From Flectobacillus major DSM 103 (GTDB taxonomy: Bacteria; Bacteroidota; Bacteroidia; Cytophagales; Spirosomataceae), in NCBI RefSeq assembly GCF_000427405.1, contig NZ_KE386491.1:3538790-3602789 (forward strand): a DNA stretch of 64,000 nucleotides. Direction: 5' to 3'. The notes beneath the pieces were generated by a model. The model did not search any database, was not told where the DNA came from, and saw only the letters and a program-made list of their open reading frames with translations. Shown piece after piece: positions 18,241 to 27,443 of the stretch (position 1 is its first letter; every line of letters starts with the position of its first letter). The translations under genes and the position numbers were made by a program.

Positions 18241-18245
18241 AGTAG

Positions 18246-19496
18246 ATGGATATTTTAAGAATAGCAACCGCAGGCTCGGTTGATGATGGAAAAAGTACAT
18301 TAATTGGACGTTTATTATACGAAACAAAGTCAATTACTCGTGATAAAATCGAGGCTCTTGAAGCGGCTTCAAAAAGAAAAGGTCTTGACTTTTTAGACCT
18401 TTCGTTGCTAACCGATGGCCTTATTGCCGAACGAGAGCAAGGAATTACGATTGATGTAGCCCACATTTATTTCTCGACACCAAAGCGTAAGTATATTATT
18501 GCCGATACCCCTGGCCACTTTGAATATACTCGTAACATGGTAACGGGGGCATCCAACACCAAAGTATCTATGATTTTGGTAGATGCTCGCAATGGTGTAT
18601 TAGAACAAACCTACCGCCACTTCTTTATTGCGTCGATGTTGCGTATTCCGAAAGTAGTAGTTTGTATCAACAAAATGGACTTGGTGGGTTATAGCGAAGA
18701 GCGTTTTAACGAAATCAAAACAAGTGTTGAAGCTTTGGCAGCCAACGTGTCGTTTGAAGGTCAAGAAATCACCTTTATTCCTATGTCGTCGTTGTATGGC
18801 CAAAATCTATCAACTCAGTCGGAGGAAATGCCTTGGTACAAAGGACTTCCTTTATTGGCCGAATTAGAGCAGTTTCATCCCGAAACAGCCGTTGGGGCAT
18901 CACAATCGGCTCGTTTTCCTGTACAGTTTGTGGTACGTCCTAAAACAGAGGAGTTCCATGATTATAGAGGCTATGCAGGTAAAATTACCAGTGGTTCTTT
19001 TGCCGTTGGAGATACCATTACGGTATTGCCAACTGGACAAACTTCTAAGATAGCTACTATCGAAAAATTTACAGAAAAACTACAAAGTGCAGGCCCTAAA
19101 GAATCGGTTGTGATTACGTTAGAAACAGATGTTGATGTTTCTCGTGGTAATATGTTGGTAAAAGCAGATAACCAACCTCCACAACTGAAAGAGATTACTG
19201 CCAAAATTTGTTGGTTAGACACACAGGCTTTGACTTCTGGCAAAAATTATATTTTGCAACATGGCATCAACGATTCTAAAGCAAAGGTTATTAGCCTAAA
19301 CAAAAAATTTGATGTCGTAAATCACGATACCATTACTGATTTCAGTGAATTGAAGTTGAACGAAATGGCTGAGGTAACTATCAAAACAGCCAAACCAATT
19401 TTTGCTGATAAATACGAAGATAACCCCGCCAATGGTGCATTTATCTTAGTAGATGAGTTTTCACACTCAACTGTTGGGGTTGGGTTTGTGTTGTAA
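18246..19496 (+). CDS. cysN: Sulfate adenylyltransferase subunit 1 (GTPase)
   Basis: EF-Tu-like GTPase subunit of ATP sulfurylase, coupling GTP hydrolysis to APS formation by CysD. 416 residues, without a fused APS kinase domain, so CysN only rather than CysNC. G1 is GSVDDGKSTLIGRLL, G3 is DTPGHFEYTRNM and G4 is NKMD in VCINKMDLVGY. EF-Tu domain II/III-type beta barrels follow from about residue 225. The start at 18246 directly follows the repeat at 18208-18240, so any leader or promoter comes from the inserted DNA. Confidence 0.95.
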   Translation: MDILRIATAGSVDDGKSTLIGRLLYETKSITRDKIEALEAASKRKGLDFLDLSLLTDGLIAEREQGITIDVAHIYFSTPKRKYIIADTPGHFEYTRNMVTGASNTKVSMILVDARNGVLEQTYRHFFIASMLRIPKVVVCINKMDLVGYSEERFNEIKTSVEALAANVSFEGQEITFIPMSSLYGQNLSTQSEEMPWYKGLPLLAELEQFHPETAVGASQSARFPVQFVVRPKTEEFHDYRGYAGKITSGSFAVGDTITVLPTGQTSKIATIEKFTEKLQSAGPKESVVITLETDVDVSRGNMLVKADNQPPQLKEITAKICWLDTQALTSGKNYILQHGINDSKAKVISLNKKFDVVNHDTITDFSELKLNEMAEVTIKTAKPIFADKYEDNPANGAFILVDEFSHSTVGVGFVL

Positions 19497-19501
19497 TCCA
19501 T

Positions 19502-19745
19502 ATCCCAAATTTAGTGAATGGTGATTGAGTCATTATTTCTGAATATGATTCTTACCAGTAGAGACGCAATACTTTACGGCTAAAGATATGTAATGCTGAC
19601 ATTTGCCATACAAAAGGCGTTCGAAATTAGTTTTTCGAACGCCTTTTGGTATGAATAGCTCCTACATTTCTTTTATTTGGGCAATTTATAAGCCTTTTCA
19701 ATGTTCACTTGACTACCTTATGAATCCCAACAAACACAAATAGGG
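19502..19745 (+). repeat. Dispersed element, copy A (about 250 bp, forward)
   Basis: Similar over its length to the reverse complement of 40234-40499. The first 26 bases (from ATCCC, AAATTTAGTGAATGGTGATTG) match copy B in 25 positions. Further shared blocks include GAATATGATT, GACGCAA, CGGCTAAAGAT, the hairpin at 19612-19647, TTCAATGTTCACTTGAC and CAAACACAA. The right boundary is unclear and may reach 19774, the stop of the next gene. It lies between convergent cysN and the Calx-beta lipoprotein gene. I see no open reading frame in it. Confidence 0.75.
19612..19647. terminator. Hairpin at the centre of element copy A
   Basis: AAAAGGCGTTCGAAA (19612-19626) pairs with TTTCGAACGCCTTTT (19633-19647): a 15-bp stem, 6-nt loop, ending in T's on both strands. 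It likely terminates both convergent neighbours. Confidence 0.75.
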
Positions 19746-19774
19746 TATTGGGGTGTAGTAGTATTGGTACTATT

Positions 19775-20893
19775 CTAGCCTATTCCTACAGGCGAAACAA
19801 TTGAAATATCGCGAGGAATAATCGTATAGTTGAGTCCTTGCTTATCTATTCGCAACGCCATAGAATCTTCTATTTTAAGAAAATTAAATTTATAATTCCC
19901 TACAACAGACACTATATCATTGGTATTGTTTTTAGCAATAATCGCCATAGTGGTTTTGTCCAGCAAGTTTCCATTGACTTTTAATTTTAGATAATATGTA
20001 CCATCATTTTGCAGGTTTTGCACTGTAACAAATCCACCTTTTGCAATACCAAAATCTGAGCTATTGCCATTGCTATCAACAATTTCGTAGTCTATATCAG
20101 TATTATTATTCCAGTCTACAAAAAGCTGTAACCCCCAATTGGTATCAATAGCCTTAATCAGAAGTGAGCCCAGCCCTGAGGCAATCATTATATCATCATT
20201 TTTGATTTCGGTAATTTTCAGACTCAAGAGTAGATTTTGTCCAGTGGTAGGGCGAGTATCCAATAAGTCAACAGATACAAAGGTTTCTGTTGAACCCGCT
20301 GCAATAACCACTTTTTCATGATTGGTATGAAGTCTATAATACGGGTTAGTCGATGAGCTTGCTAAATACAAGACAACATCCTCATTAATAGGCTTCTCAA
20401 GTTTAACTTTCACCTTTATATTATTGGCTTCATGAATATCTAATGTTGCAAGCTCAAATCCTACTAAAGCTTTGGCATCATAAATCCCAAACTCAAATGA
20501 ATTATTAGTGCCTACTTGGAGGTTACTACCCAATGTTTTAAATGTGACTGTTACATTTTCTGTACCAGATTCAAATACCAAATCCTTGATAATTTTTAGT
20601 TTAATCTCTCCCTTCAAATCGCCAGCCTTGATTATAAGAGGAGTTGGCGTAATAAGTTGATAATCTTGTCCAAGTATCGCCGAGCCATTAAAACTAAAAT
20701 CAATCTTTTCATTTTGGGTAGACGGTTTACTCAGTATTACACTAATACTTATTGTATCGCTTTTACTTTCTTGGTAAATATGTTGGGGGGAAACTAAAAA
20801 CTGAACACGAGGAGCTTCGGGCGAAACCTCAACTTCGTTTTTGCAGCCCCAAATAAGCAATAGGATAGAGAATAGCACACTAATTTGTTTCAT
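19775..20893 (-). CDS. Calx-beta domain lipoprotein
   Basis: 372-residue lipoprotein (signal ISVLFSILLLIWGC, Cys about residue 16). Two tandem immunoglobulin-like beta domains fill residues about 28-250. Each carries the Calx-beta pattern, with a strand such as FNGSAILGQDYQLITP, an IIKAGDLKGEIKLKI strand and an acidic VTFK turn. The C-terminal about 100 residues (WGLQLFVDWNNNTDIDYEIV) resemble a small calcium/carbohydrate-type sandwich. Calx-beta repeats bind calcium in other proteins; a surface adhesion or structural role is inference. It is a single gene whose stop abuts repeat element copy A. Confidence 0.75.
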   Translation of the reverse strand: MKQISVLFSILLLIWGCKNEVEVSPEAPRVQFLVSPQHIYQESKSDTISISVILSKPSTQNEKIDFSFNGSAILGQDYQLITPTPLIIKAGDLKGEIKLKIIKDLVFESGTENVTVTFKTLGSNLQVGTNNSFEFGIYDAKALVGFELATLDIHEANNIKVKVKLEKPINEDVVLYLASSSTNPYYRLHTNHEKVVIAAGSTETFVSVDLLDTRPTTGQNLLLSLKITEIKNDDIMIASGLGSLLIKAIDTNWGLQLFVDWNNNTDIDYEIVDSNGNSSDFGIAKGGFVTVQNLQNDGTYYLKLKVNGNLLDKTTMAIIAKNNTNDIVSVVGNYKFNFLKIEDSMALRIDKQGLNYTIIPRDISIVSPVGIG

Positions 20894-21056
20894 TTTCTTG
20901 GTTGTGTTTAAAGATTAAAACTTGAATTTACCTTGTTAGTTTACAGCCAAAAATCATTGGCTGTAGTATCGTATGATACTATAAATAGGTTAGAGGTTGG
21001 AAATAAGCATCAGAAAAGGATAAGTGTAGGCTAAACCATGATAAGCGGTCGACAAT

Positions 21057-21096
21057 AAAAAAGGCTGGGCTATCTTATTGATAGCAACCAGCCTTT
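21057..21096 (-). terminator. Terminator after the VOC gene
   Basis: AAAGGCTGG plus GCTATC (21060-21074) pairs with GATAGC and CCAGCCTTT (21080-21096) with a two-base bulge. The A-run at 21057 gives a T-run on the minus strand. Confidence 0.7.
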
Positions 21097-21120
21097 AAGA
21101 AATATATAAATAAACTCAAG

Positions 21121-21513
21121 TTACGCCATTGGAGTACAAAGCTCTATCAGAAAACCCTCTAAATCTCGTACATAAGCTACTGTTTGTCCCCAAGGTTTTT
21201 GTTTGGGAGCAGCCACTAATATGCCACCCGCTTGGATAGCCTGTTCTAGCAAGTTTTCTACATTTTCGGTAGCAAAGCCTATCTCAATGGCAAATGGTTT
21301 TGTAGAAAGACTGCTTTCTTGAAAGCCTTCGGGTAAATTGCTTGATGCTAATTCTTTATGAGCAAAAGATAGCGTTGTTTCGCCTGTAATCAACTCGGCA
21401 TAAGTGCTATCGGGGCTGATAAACTTGAGGCTAAACTGAAAAGCTTTTTCATAAAATGCTACAGACTTTTCTACATCCGAAACATACAAAATGGTATAAG
21501 CAAACTTAATCAT
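21121..21513 (-). CDS. VOC family (glyoxalase/bleomycin-resistance-like) protein
   Basis: 130 residues forming one vicinal-oxygen-chelate unit: IKFAYTILYVSDVEKSVAFY at the start and TVAYVRDLEGFLIELC at the end are typical of both half-modules. Metal-ligand positions cannot be fixed without alignment, although E in the final LIELC is the usual ligand. Substrate unknown. It lies 30 nt downstream of the GyrI-like gene, so the two probably form an operon that also sits near the HxlR regulator. Confidence 0.85.
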   Translation of the reverse strand: MIKFAYTILYVSDVEKSVAFYEKAFQFSLKFISPDSTYAELITGETTLSFAHKELASSNLPEGFQESSLSTKPFAIEIGFATENVENLLEQAIQAGGILVAAPKQKPWGQTVAYVRDLEGFLIELCTPMA

Positions 21514-21543
21514 ACTAAATAGGTTTTTGAGGATTAATATATA

Positions 21544-21999
21544 CTATTCGATTCCTAATAAAATTTCGGTTACATTTTCGGCTGAAGTAAGGTCAACCCA
21601 GTGAATATATACCTCTCTTATCTGGTTTGTAGGTTTTTCACCTTTGGCAAAAAGCTCATTGAATAACTCTTTGTACACGGGGTCTATATTACTAAAATCG
21701 CCATAGTGTACATGAGCTAAAGCCTTAAAGCCTTCACGTGTTTCGGACAAATAATGTTCAGGCACAGCCACATCGATATTGTTGATAGGCAAGGCTATTT
21801 CAAGTGTAAAAGGCTTTGTGGTATCGCCAGAGGCATTCCAATAAATAAACTCCAAAGGGCCCTGAGGCTCTAAACCTGCCTGAGCAGCAACCGTATACAG
21901 AGGTTCTACTTCACGCATAGCAATGGTGTTTACATGAGGCAGTGTAGTTTCGGTACTATAAATTAGGTACTTCTGTGCAGGGATTTGTTTCGTTGTCAT
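21544..21999 (-). CDS. GyrI-like effector-binding domain protein
   Basis: 151 residues resembling the stand-alone GyrI/AraC effector-binding fold: a start like KQIPAQKYLIYSTE, a central ASGDTTKPFTLEIALPI strand-loop, and EGFKALAHVHYGDF before a final helix and YIHWVD strand. The family binds small hydrophobic molecules, and some members hydrolyse electrophiles or inhibit gyrase. No DNA-binding domain is attached. It is upstream of, and probably cotranscribed with, the VOC gene. Confidence 0.7.
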   Translation of the reverse strand: MTTKQIPAQKYLIYSTETTLPHVNTIAMREVEPLYTVAAQAGLEPQGPLEFIYWNASGDTTKPFTLEIALPINNIDVAVPEHYLSETREGFKALAHVHYGDFSNIDPVYKELFNELFAKGEKPTNQIREVYIHWVDLTSAENVTEILLGIE

Positions 22000-22111
22000 A
22001 ATTGATTGTGAAGTTTAAAGTATTTCAAAAGCGTTTTTTGCTGCTTTAATATTGATTACTTCACAAAGTAAATACTGCTTAGTGACAAGGGTATGTCAGT
22101 AGTGTTTTGAA

Positions 22112-22450
22112 TTATACCGAAATATTTAAAACTTTTTCTTGGTGAATTCTCCCCCAATGTCTGATTTCTTTGACAATGGGATATAGGGTTTCGCCATATT
22201 CGGTGAGGGAATATTCTACCCGAGGGGGTACTTCTGGATATACGGTTCTGTTCAAAATACCATCGGCTGCTAGCTCGTCCAATTGCTTTGCTAGCATTCG
22301 CTCGCTAATAGTAGGCAATGCTCGTTTCATTTCGCCAAAGCGGTTGATGCCTTTTTTGATAAGTACTATCAAGGTGGTTTTGCATTTGCCTTTCAGTACT
22401 TTCATAAATACATCGGAAGGGCAATCAGACTCGACATAGTTTTTTTCCAT
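22112..22450 (-). CDS. HxlR family transcriptional regulator
   Basis: Winged-helix repressor of 112 residues. Start at 22450 (MEKNYVESDCP); an in-frame start ten codons upstream is less likely. The HxlR core is clear: MKVLKGKCKTTLIVLI, FGEMKRALPTISERMLAKQL, then a wing ending PRVEYSLTEYGETLYPIV. Cys10 followed by Pro is at the position used to sense quinones and other electrophiles in YodB/QsrR/HypR-type members. It is divergent from a YhdH-type oxidoreductase, the classic layout for such regulators, and shares the 147-bp region with that gene, which it most likely controls. Confidence 0.9.
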   Translation of the reverse strand: MEKNYVESDCPSDVFMKVLKGKCKTTLIVLIKKGINRFGEMKRALPTISERMLAKQLDELAADGILNRTVYPEVPPRVEYSLTEYGETLYPIVKEIRHWGRIHQEKVLNISV

Positions 22451-22540
22451 ATATAAAAAAATTAAGTGCTTGATTATCAAGAAAACTGCACTTTTTGTAA
22501 GTAGCTAAACAGCTTGTAACTGCTTGACTTTCAATGTTTT

Positions 22541-22571
22541 TTTGTGGATGTTTACAGCATAAATATACTTA
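22541..22571 (+). promoter_or_regulatory. Probable promoter of the YhdH-type oxidoreductase
   Basis: TTTG at 22541-22544, a 19-nt spacer, then TATACTTA (22564-22571), a near match to TAnnTTTG. It lies in the divergent region shared with the HxlR gene, the likely site of control. Confidence 0.45.
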
Positions 22572-22597
22572 TATTTTAACAAAACAAATACAAAACC

Positions 22598-23596
22598 ATG
22601 AGTCAAACATTTCAAGCTTTGGTTATTTCTGAAAATTCAGACAAACAATATATCCGTGAAATCAAAACAAAACACCTCGACGAACTCCCCTCGGGTGAAG
22701 TTTTGGTACAAGTACATTATTCTACCTTAAACTATAAAGATGCTTTGTCGTCGATAGGCAACAAAGGTGTTACCCGTAATTATCCACATACTCCTGGTAT
22801 AGATGCTTCGGGCGTGGTAGTTGAAAGTACAGACACAAGATTCTCGGTGGGGCAACAAGTCATCGTTACCAGTTATGATTTGGGGATGAATACATCAGGT
22901 GCTTTGGCCGCATATATTCGTGTTCCTGCCAAATGGGTTATTGCTTTACCTTCGGGACTGAGTCTGGCCGAGGCCATGATTTTAGGTACAGCGGGGCTTA
23001 CAGCAGGTTTGTGTATCGACGCATTATTAAAATATGGCCTAAGTCCCGAAAAAGGTAAAGTTATCGTTACAGGTTCTACGGGCGGAGTGGGTATTTTATC
23101 GGTAGCTATTTTAGCAAAGCTTGGTTTTGAGGTAGTGGCAGTCACGGGTAAGCCCGAAGCCACCGACTTGCTAAAACGCCTTGGAGCTAGCGAAATAGTA
23201 GGCCGAGAAGGCTTGAATGATACATCTGGCCGCCCGATGCTAAAATCTGTTTACGCAGGTGCTGTAGATACTGTAGGAGGTAATATTTTGGCAACCATTC
23301 TTAAATCTTTGCAATATGGCGGAGCTGTGGCAGCTTGTGGCTTGGTGGCGTCTCCAGATTTGCCTACTTCGGTATTTCCATTTATTCTTCGTAGCAATGC
23401 CCTACTGGGTATCGATTCGGCCGAATGCCCTATGGCAAAACGCTTAGCAATATGGCAACACTTAGCCAGCGATTGGAAACTCGACAACCTTGATTTGATT
23501 AGCCATCAGGTTGGCTTAGAGGATGTTCCAGCTAAGTTAGACCTGATGCTAGCAGGAAAAGCCTTTGGAAAAACCCTAGTGAAGATAATTCAATAA
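22598..23596 (+). CDS. YhdH/YhfP family quinone oxidoreductase (acrylyl-CoA reductase-like)
   Basis: Zinc-independent medium-chain reductase of 332 residues. The start of the fold (FQALVISENSDKQYIREIK), HYSTLNYKDALSSIGNKG and PHTPGIDASGVVVE are characteristic of YhdH/YhfP/AcuI. The NADPH motif is TGSTGGVGILSVAIL (about residue 152). Relatives reduce acrylyl-CoA or other electron-poor enones. Divergent from an HxlR regulator with a sensing-type Cys, so an inducible defence against reactive electrophiles is a reasonable inference. Terminated by the 18-bp stem at 23632-23682. Confidence 0.88.
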   Translation: MSQTFQALVISENSDKQYIREIKTKHLDELPSGEVLVQVHYSTLNYKDALSSIGNKGVTRNYPHTPGIDASGVVVESTDTRFSVGQQVIVTSYDLGMNTSGALAAYIRVPAKWVIALPSGLSLAEAMILGTAGLTAGLCIDALLKYGLSPEKGKVIVTGSTGGVGILSVAILAKLGFEVVAVTGKPEATDLLKRLGASEIVGREGLNDTSGRPMLKSVYAGAVDTVGGNILATILKSLQYGGAVAACGLVASPDLPTSVFPFILRSNALLGIDSAECPMAKRLAIWQHLASDWKLDNLDLISHQVGLEDVPAKLDLMLAGKAFGKTLVKIIQ

Positions 23597-23631
23597 AATA
23601 GGATAATACCATTAAATCCCCTTCTATTAAT

Positions 23632-23688
23632 CCATAGATTTTTCTTCTAGAAACACTAAAAAGATAGAAGAAAAATCTATGGTTTTTT
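23632..23688. terminator. Bidirectional terminator between convergent genes
   Basis: CCATAGATTTTTCTTCTA (23632-23649) pairs perfectly with 23665-23682, followed by TTTTTTG. It separates the YhdH-type gene and the FAD oxidoreductase gene. Confidence 0.85.
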
Positions 23689-25497
23689 GTTGATTTTTTC
23701 GTGTTCTAAAAAGCCTTGATAATTGACTTTTTGATAAAATGGCTTCAATACTTTATCCACAATATAGGACAACTCACCTCTTGTAATTGTACCATCGGAA
23801 GGAAGATGTACCTTGTGTTTTGGGGATATGTGGATAAATACAGACGTCAATTGTGGATAACTCAGTGGACAACTCATTTCCGACTCCGTAAATGTGGGTA
23901 ACTTTAGTTTGGGATAGTAAGGTTTTAGCCCCTTTAAGAAATCTTTTAACAGAATAGTGGAGTCGGGATAAAACCATGTTTCATTAGACCACTTGTTGTT
24001 TTTACCTTCACCTTTCAAGATACCTGTAGCACCTATTTTTTGGATTGCTCTAAAATAAGGATGCTCTGGTGAGACATCAATATAAGGCATCAGATAGGCT
24101 TTGTTGTTGACTAGGATATTTTGTACTTTTCTAACAGGCACTTTGTCTGGGGAAACATTATTTTGTACCGCAAGGCTTGCCAATACACCAGCGGCTTGCC
24201 CTATTTCCATCACAACAGGTTGCAAACGAGATGTACCATTAACGAGGTTTGAAACAGAGATAGATTTTTCGGCAACAATAAGGTTATGCACATTTTCGGG
24301 GAGAAGGCTTCCTAGCGGAATATTAAAGGACGGTACTGGAACAAAGTACAAGTCTGGGGCTTGGGGATTTTTGCCATGGTGTTGGTCTATGGGATAATCG
24401 CCTACTGCAATGCCAGTTCTATAAAGAGGTTCGGGCTGTTCGAAGGGTTTTTCGAGATGGTTCATATTGATACGAGCAAGCCCTTTAATTCTACGGCTTT
24501 CACGATGATAAGGAATCATAGGAAGTGAATCTATCGTATCGAAAATATCTGCCAGCCCAAGTGTATTCCAGCCTAATTCGGTTTGCATAAAATACACAAA
24601 GTTTCGGGTATGTTCTTTGGCCTTGTCAATGGCTTGTTTACGTTGTTCGGCATTCATTTCTATCATATTCACATAAAAATCATTGCCATTAATAGGCCAA
24701 TTAATCATGTAGAGGTTGTTTTGGAGCTTGCCGTAGGTTTTCATTTTTTCGCAATCCCAAAGCCTAGGCATTTGTTTGTCGGGGCATAATTTTTCGCAAG
24801 CACAAATAAAATCTTCTTTTCTGTAAGTTGCTGAAGGGCTTATTGGTTTTTGAGGCTGGTGATAATCTTTTAACACTGCCACATAAGTCAAATCTTGGAT
24901 AATATCATTCGCTTGCTTAGGGGCAACTCTCTCGTGATACGTACTTTGAGCATCCATTCCTAAATCATACTTAGTACCTAAGAGGGCTGCAACATCGCCT
25001 AATTCGGTAGCATCGATAATTATTTTTGCTTGAATAGTACCCAAAACCTTTCCTTTTAAAGAAACCACCCATGTATTATTCTGCCAGATTATTTGGGAGT
25101 ATTGGGTATGTAAAAGAACCTTTAAATTAGACTCCTTGCTACACATATCCAAAAGAATTTTTTGTCCAATTTGAGGCTCAAACATTACTTGGCTCACCCA
25201 GCCCGTTTGAAGAGCCGAGGCTGTGCCATAGTGCTTGATAAGTGCAGTTCTGAATTCAGCCCACAAGCCACTTGCTAAATGATGGTTGCCGTCTATTGCA
25301 CTAACACCCGCCGAAGTAAGCATACCACCGAGCCATGTTTTTTCCTCGATAATAGTGGTTTTGACTCCTAAACGTGCCGCCTGTATACCTGCCATTACAC
25401 CACTAGCACCGCCACCAATAACAAGTACATCGGTTTTTATTTGTGAAAACCCGACGATTGGGATAAGATATATAAAAAGCTGAATAATCTTTTTCAT
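23677..25497 (-). CDS. Secreted FAD-dependent oxidoreductase
   Basis: About 606 residues; start at 25497 (MKKIIQLFIYLIPIVGFSQ) because it opens a signal peptide. The FAD motif VIGGGASGVMAGIQAARLG follows immediately, then EEKTWLGGMLTSAG, as in the FAD_oxidored family often labelled xanthan-lyase-like. The adenine-contact strand is IIIDATELGDVAALLG. A conserved SVSNLVNGTSRLQPVVMEIG sits near the FAD. Residues about 480-600 look like an added SLH-like or helical segment (GTITRGELSYIVDKVL). Probably periplasmic and possibly sugar-related; the substrate is unknown. The gene overlaps the terminator hairpin at its 3' end. Confidence 0.8.
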   Translation of the reverse strand: MKKIIQLFIYLIPIVGFSQIKTDVLVIGGGASGVMAGIQAARLGVKTTIIEEKTWLGGMLTSAGVSAIDGNHHLASGLWAEFRTALIKHYGTASALQTGWVSQVMFEPQIGQKILLDMCSKESNLKVLLHTQYSQIIWQNNTWVVSLKGKVLGTIQAKIIIDATELGDVAALLGTKYDLGMDAQSTYHERVAPKQANDIIQDLTYVAVLKDYHQPQKPISPSATYRKEDFICACEKLCPDKQMPRLWDCEKMKTYGKLQNNLYMINWPINGNDFYVNMIEMNAEQRKQAIDKAKEHTRNFVYFMQTELGWNTLGLADIFDTIDSLPMIPYHRESRRIKGLARINMNHLEKPFEQPEPLYRTGIAVGDYPIDQHHGKNPQAPDLYFVPVPSFNIPLGSLLPENVHNLIVAEKSISVSNLVNGTSRLQPVVMEIGQAAGVLASLAVQNNVSPDKVPVRKVQNILVNNKAYLMPYIDVSPEHPYFRAIQKIGATGILKGEGKNNKWSNETWFYPDSTILLKDFLKGLKPYYPKLKLPTFTESEMSCPLSYPQLTSVFIHISPKHKVHLPSDGTITRGELSYIVDKVLKPFYQKVNYQGFLEHEKINKKP

Positions 25498-25666
25498 AGA
25501 TTTTGAAGTAAAAAACACTAAGTCAGTTAGGTTTCAAAAACCCTGAATATTGCTAATGGTTTATTATAACACTACTCAATGAGTTTTTTTTTGATTTCAA
25601 CATAGTCGTACAAACACTTTGTGGTTAGTACTCCCCTTGAACCTAGTCCTAAAGTAATAAAAAAAC

Positions 25667-25698
25667 AAAGGCCATGTAGAGGGTTCTACATGGCCTTT
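25667..25698 (-). terminator. Terminator after lpdA
   Basis: AAAGGCCATGTAGA (25667-25680) pairs with TCTACATGGCCTTT (25685-25698), a 14-bp stem with a 4-nt loop and a T-run on the minus strand. Confidence 0.85.
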
Positions 25699-25718
25699 TG
25701 AGAAGTCATTAGCGATGA

Positions 25719-27113
25719 TTACAAATCAACTGCGCATCCATAAGCTGCTTCGGTTGCTCCTTTGATAGCCTCCGAAATAGTTGGGTGAGGGTGAACAGAT
25801 GTCATGATTTCATGAGCAGTAGTTTCCAAACGGCGAGCTACTACAACTTCGGCAATCATTTCTGTTACGTTGTATCCAATCATGTGAGCACCCAAGAACT
25901 CGCCATATTTTGCATCAAAAATAACTTTAACGAAACCATCTCTTGCTCCAGCGGCCGTAGCTTTACCTGAAGCCACAAAAGGGAATTTACCTACTTTAAT
26001 ATCGTAGCCAGCCTCTTTTGCTTTTTTCTCTGTAAGGCCTACCGATGCAATTTCAGGAGAACAATAAGTACAACCAGGAATATTGCTATAATCTAAAGGT
26101 TCTACATGATGGCCTGCAATTTTTTCTACGCAAATAATACCTTCTGCCGATGCTACGTGAGCCAACGCTGGGCCAGGAGTAACGTCACCAATTGCATAAT
26201 AACCAGGGATATTGGTTTCGTACCATTGGTTTACTAAGATTTTGCCTTTGTCAGTAATAATGCCAACGTCTTCTAAGCCAACATTTTCGAGATTTGCAAT
26301 AACACCCGCTGCCGAAAGCACGATGTCGCTATCGATAGTGATATTGCCAGAAGGCGTTTTTACTGATACCTTACAGCCTTCGCCACTGGTATCAACCGAC
26401 TCTACAGACGAATTAGTGTGAACATCAATACCTAATTTTTTGTATTGTTTAGCCAATTCTTTTGATACGTCCTCATCTTCTACAGGAACGATATTGGGCA
26501 TAAATTCTACAATAGTAACTTTTGTACCCATTGCAGCATAAACATACGCAAATTCAACACCAATAGCTCCCGAACCAATTACCACCAACGATTTAGGTTG
26601 TTTTTCTAAAGACATGGCTTTGCGGTAGTCAATTACTTTTACACCGTCGATTGGGATATTAGGCAATGCTCTTGCTCTAGCACCAGTTGCAACCATGATA
26701 TTCTTGGCATCATAAACCGTTACAGCGCCATCGGCACCCGTAACTTCTACTTTTTTGCCCGGCTTTACTTTACCGTTACCCATGATTACGTCAATCTTAT
26801 TCTTTTTCATCAAGAATTGAACACCTTTGCTCATGGAATCGGCAACGCCACGAGAACGCTTAATTACAGCACCGAAATCTGCACTAGCCTCAGATACCGA
26901 AATACCGTAATCAGCGGCGTGTTTGATGTATTCAAAAACCTGTGCTGACTTTAATAGGGCTTTAGTAGGAATACAGCCCCAGTTCAAGCAAATACCGCCT
27001 AAAGATTCACGTTCAACTATTGCACATTTCAATCCCAACTGTGAAGCACGAATTGCTGCTACGTATCCGCCTGGTCCTGAGCCAATCACTATTAAATCAT
27101 AAGTTGTTGCCAT
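25719..27113 (-). CDS. lpdA: Dihydrolipoyl dehydrogenase
   Basis: E3 component of 2-oxo acid dehydrogenase complexes and the glycine cleavage system; reoxidises lipoamide using NAD+. 464 residues. The FAD motif is GSGPGGYVAAIRA and the redox disulfide is GGICLNWGCIPTKALL (C-x4-C). The NAD-binding GSGAIGVEFAYVYAAMG and the C-terminal HPHPTISEA with the active-site His are present. It is a single gene without E1/E2 neighbours, as is common in Bacteroidota. A TATATTTG box lies upstream. Confidence 0.97.
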   Translation of the reverse strand: MATTYDLIVIGSGPGGYVAAIRASQLGLKCAIVERESLGGICLNWGCIPTKALLKSAQVFEYIKHAADYGISVSEASADFGAVIKRSRGVADSMSKGVQFLMKKNKIDVIMGNGKVKPGKKVEVTGADGAVTVYDAKNIMVATGARARALPNIPIDGVKVIDYRKAMSLEKQPKSLVVIGSGAIGVEFAYVYAAMGTKVTIVEFMPNIVPVEDEDVSKELAKQYKKLGIDVHTNSSVESVDTSGEGCKVSVKTPSGNITIDSDIVLSAAGVIANLENVGLEDVGIITDKGKILVNQWYETNIPGYYAIGDVTPGPALAHVASAEGIICVEKIAGHHVEPLDYSNIPGCTYCSPEIASVGLTEKKAKEAGYDIKVGKFPFVASGKATAAGARDGFVKVIFDAKYGEFLGAHMIGYNVTEMIAEVVVARRLETTAHEIMTSVHPHPTISEAIKGATEAAYGCAVDL

Positions 27114-27150
27114 TTTGTTCTATTTTAAAGGGAAAAGTACAATTTGGGTA

Positions 27151-27158
27151 CAAATATA
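27151..27158 (-). promoter_or_regulatory. Probable lpdA promoter -7 box
   Basis: The minus strand reads TATATTTG, a full TAnnTTTG match, about 38 nt upstream of the lpdA ATG. The rest of the 330-bp gap 27114-27443 shows nothing I can name. Confidence 0.4.
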
Positions 27159-27443
27159 GTTATAAGCCGTCAACTGCTAAGGAATTAGGAGGAAGTTTTT
27201 GGTAGAAGAATACAAGGAATTACCGAAAACTTGCTAATAGACACATAGTCGGTTGGTTTTCTTGAAAAACCGCCATAAATACCAATACCCGAAGCTATTA
27301 GTACCATAAATATCTCAAAGTACCCAGTTGGCTTGCTCAATCGATGGGCTTATAAGTATCTGAAGAATCGATAAACCAAAAATTGGTGTCTATTTACTTC
27401 TGAAAACCATCAATAACTTAATTATTTTGTTGTTGGGTATTGT

